Below, piece by piece: positions 5,526-6,443 of a DNA stretch of 6,443 bases. A program made the position numbers and the translations under genes. The stretch's first letter is position 1, and every line of letters starts with the position of its first letter. This DNA comes from DASQVO01 sp035640715 (GTDB lineage Bacteria > Actinomycetota > Actinomycetes > Streptosporangiales > Streptosporangiaceae). The notes below the pieces were generated by a model. That model made no database searches. It worked only from the letters and a program-made list of their open reading frames with translations, and was not told the DNA's origin. The stretch spans positions 1-6,443 of the forward strand of contig DASQVO010000005.1 of NCBI GenBank assembly GCA_035640715.1. The letters are read 5' to 3'.

Positions 5526-6103
5526 TGAATGCGGGACAACTTCACCGCCTTGCCCGGCTCCTCCGCGACATCGCCCAGGTGGCGACCGCAAACGAGGGCG
5601 AGGGGCCGGTCGCTGCGAGCACTGTGGCGATCGTCGAGGACGTGACTGGCCATCCGCAGAGCCCGATCACGGAGATCGCGCAAAGGACGGGCCTGGCACA
5701 GAGCCTTGTGTCGCGGACCGTGGACCGGCTACGGGCTCTCGGGGTCCTTACCGTGGGGCACGATCCCGCTGATGGCCGGCGCACTCTGGTCAGCGTCGAC
5801 CCCCAGACCCGGCACCGGGAATTCACCGAGCGGGCTGAACGCCCGATCTCGGATGCGATCCGTCAGGTCGTGGCAGGAGTGAGCGGCGAGCAGCAGCGCC
5901 GGATAGAGGCGGCGCTGGCGGTGCTGGGAGACGAGCTTCTAGACCGCTCACCCGGACCACCGTCGGCCACGCCTACGGGCCGGCGCCGGGCGCAGAAATC
6001 GAACCGGGAGCCGATTCACCCGCAGGGCTTCGCGAGCCATCCCGCAATCCGGGTGGCAGTGGCGCCGCCCGCGCTCAACGATTACCCCGATCCCGATGAA
6101 TGA
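5525..6103 (+). CDS. MarR family transcriptional regulator
   Basis: This 192-residue protein is a dimeric winged helix-turn-helix DNA-binding regulator. The first helix is QLHRLARLLRDIAQVA (5-20). The helix-turn-helix lies at about 47-73, with the recognition helix AQSLVSRTVDRLRALG (58-73). The wing carries the family signature DPADGRR (80-86) followed by the strand TLVSVD. A long helix of the dimer region covers about 97-138. The final 50 or so residues (from DRSPGPP) are rich in Pro, Arg and Ala and look disordered; MarR proteins usually end near 140-160, so this tail is extra. The GTG at 5525 is the first start after an in-frame stop at 5507-5509. The perfect palindrome just upstream suggests it represses itself. 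The ligand is unknown. Control of the hydroxylase operon is possible from proximity, but no matching palindrome was seen in that leader. Confidence 0.9.
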   Translation: MNAGQLHRLARLLRDIAQVATANEGEGPVAASTVAIVEDVTGHPQSPITEIAQRTGLAQSLVSRTVDRLRALGVLTVGHDPADGRRTLVSVDPQTRHREFTERAERPISDAIRQVVAGVSGEQQRRIEAALAVLGDELLDRSPGPPSATPTGRRRAQKSNREPIHPQGFASHPAIRVAVAPPALNDYPDPDE

Positions 6104-6146
6104 GGCTGTGATGCCCTTCCTGCCACAGGAAGCTCTGCGCTCCATC

Positions 6147-6179
6147 ATGCTGGCCGGGCGTTACCGCCCCGGCCAGCAT
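6147..6179 (+). terminator. Strong hairpin after the MarR gene
   Basis: ATGCTGGCCGGGCG (6147-6160) pairs with CGCCC-GGCCAGCAT (6165-6179, with C6170 bulged) around a TTAC loop, giving 14 base pairs. It starts 43 bases after the MarR stop. No T-run follows, as is usual for actinomycete hairpin terminators. The hairpin would also work for transcripts arriving from the right. Confidence 0.6.
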
Positions 6180-6216
6180 CACCACCACAACGGCTTCCTG
6201 CAGCATCTGTTCGCAA

Positions 6217-6247
6217 CCTCCCACCCTCCCACCCACCCACCCGCCCC
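6217..6247 (-). repeat. C-tract array, a strong G-quadruplex motif on the minus strand
   Basis: Seven runs of at least three C lie at 6220-6222, 6224-6226, 6228-6230, 6232-6234, 6236-6238, 6240-6242 and 6244-6247, each separated by one base (A, T or G). On the minus strand this is seven G-tracts with one-base loops, the most stable class of G-quadruplex pattern; the plus strand could form an i-motif. Part of it is a four-base CCCA repeat, so slippage may have expanded it. Confidence 0.7.
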
Positions 6248-6302
6248 TCTGGCGCCGGCCCCCGCCGCACGGAACGCTCACCACCGCGCACGGCCCGGCG
6301 CC

Positions 6303-6428
6303 ATGGCCCGTCGCCGCACCCACGTCATTTACCGGAAAGGAACCCGCCACCACCCGGCCGTCTCGGCATTCGCCGCGGCGATCCGCGAGTCGGCGGCCCG
6401 CTACCTCACCTCCGCGCAAGCCTCATGA
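6303..6428 (+). pseudogene. Possible remnant of a LysR-type regulator C-terminus
   Basis: This 41-codon frame beginning at ATG 6303 reads MARRRTHVIYRKGTRHHP then AVSAFAAAIRESAARY before the TGA at 6426-6428. A basic-aromatic strand, RKGT, HPAV-AF and a closing amphipathic helix are how many LysR substrate-binding domains end. The frame is open back to an ATG at 6096 that overlaps the MarR stop, but that part runs through the hairpin and the C-tract array and is His/Pro low-complexity, not LysR-like. So it is either a decayed fragment or chance resemblance. No ribosome binding site precedes 6303 or 6096. Confidence 0.27.
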
Positions 6429-6443
6429 GCGGGGGGGACCTGC

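Overview
The window comes from a high-GC Gram-positive genome, most likely an actinomycete. The coding frames are strongly G/C-biased at third positions, GTG and TTG starts occur, intergenic DNA is GC-rich, and at least one gene looks leaderless. The species cannot be told from the sequence alone. No phage gene, transposase, tRNA, rRNA or CRISPR array was found.

Left part (1-1101, minus strand): the first 32 residues of an adenylate kinase run off the left edge. Upstream of it is a six-helix membrane protein of the DUF998 family. Between the two, and about 85 bp upstream of the adk start, lies an imperfect 19-bp dyad (180-198) that resembles a Fur/Zur-type operator.

Centre (1102-4857, plus strand): a compact three-gene operon encodes a complete molybdenum hydroxylase of the xanthine dehydrogenase / aerobic CO dehydrogenase family. 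The order is large molybdopterin subunit, [2Fe-2S] small subunit, FAD medium subunit. The first two genes overlap by ATGA, and the third starts 20 nt after the second with a good ribosome binding site and a TTG start. The large subunit has the AYRGAGR loop, so it is the form II type and lacks the copper-binding Cys of true CO dehydrogenases; its substrate is unknown. Electrons would pass from Mo to the two Fe-S clusters to FAD. The divergent intergenic region (1102-1202) has an AT-rich core, a direct repeat with a two-turn spacing, and a dyad.

Right part (4858-6443): about 640 bp follow with no convincing gene, holding a few small hairpins and one weak 41-codon ORF. Then comes a MarR-family regulator (5525-6103), whose probable promoter contains a perfect 8-2-8 palindrome and which appears to be transcribed leaderless. 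A strong 14-bp hairpin follows it, then an exceptional C-tract array (seven G-tracts with 1-nt loops on the minus strand), and finally a short ORF whose end resembles the C-terminus of a LysR-type regulator, perhaps a remnant.

The likely working picture is a molybdenum hydroxylase operon with a nearby MarR repressor that certainly looks autoregulated and might control the operon, although the operon leader does not carry the same palindrome. No wholly new system is evident. The best leads are the putative Zur-like box near adk, the leaderless MarR promoter/operator, the L-S-M gene order with an acidic insertion in the large subunit, and the G-quadruplex motif.
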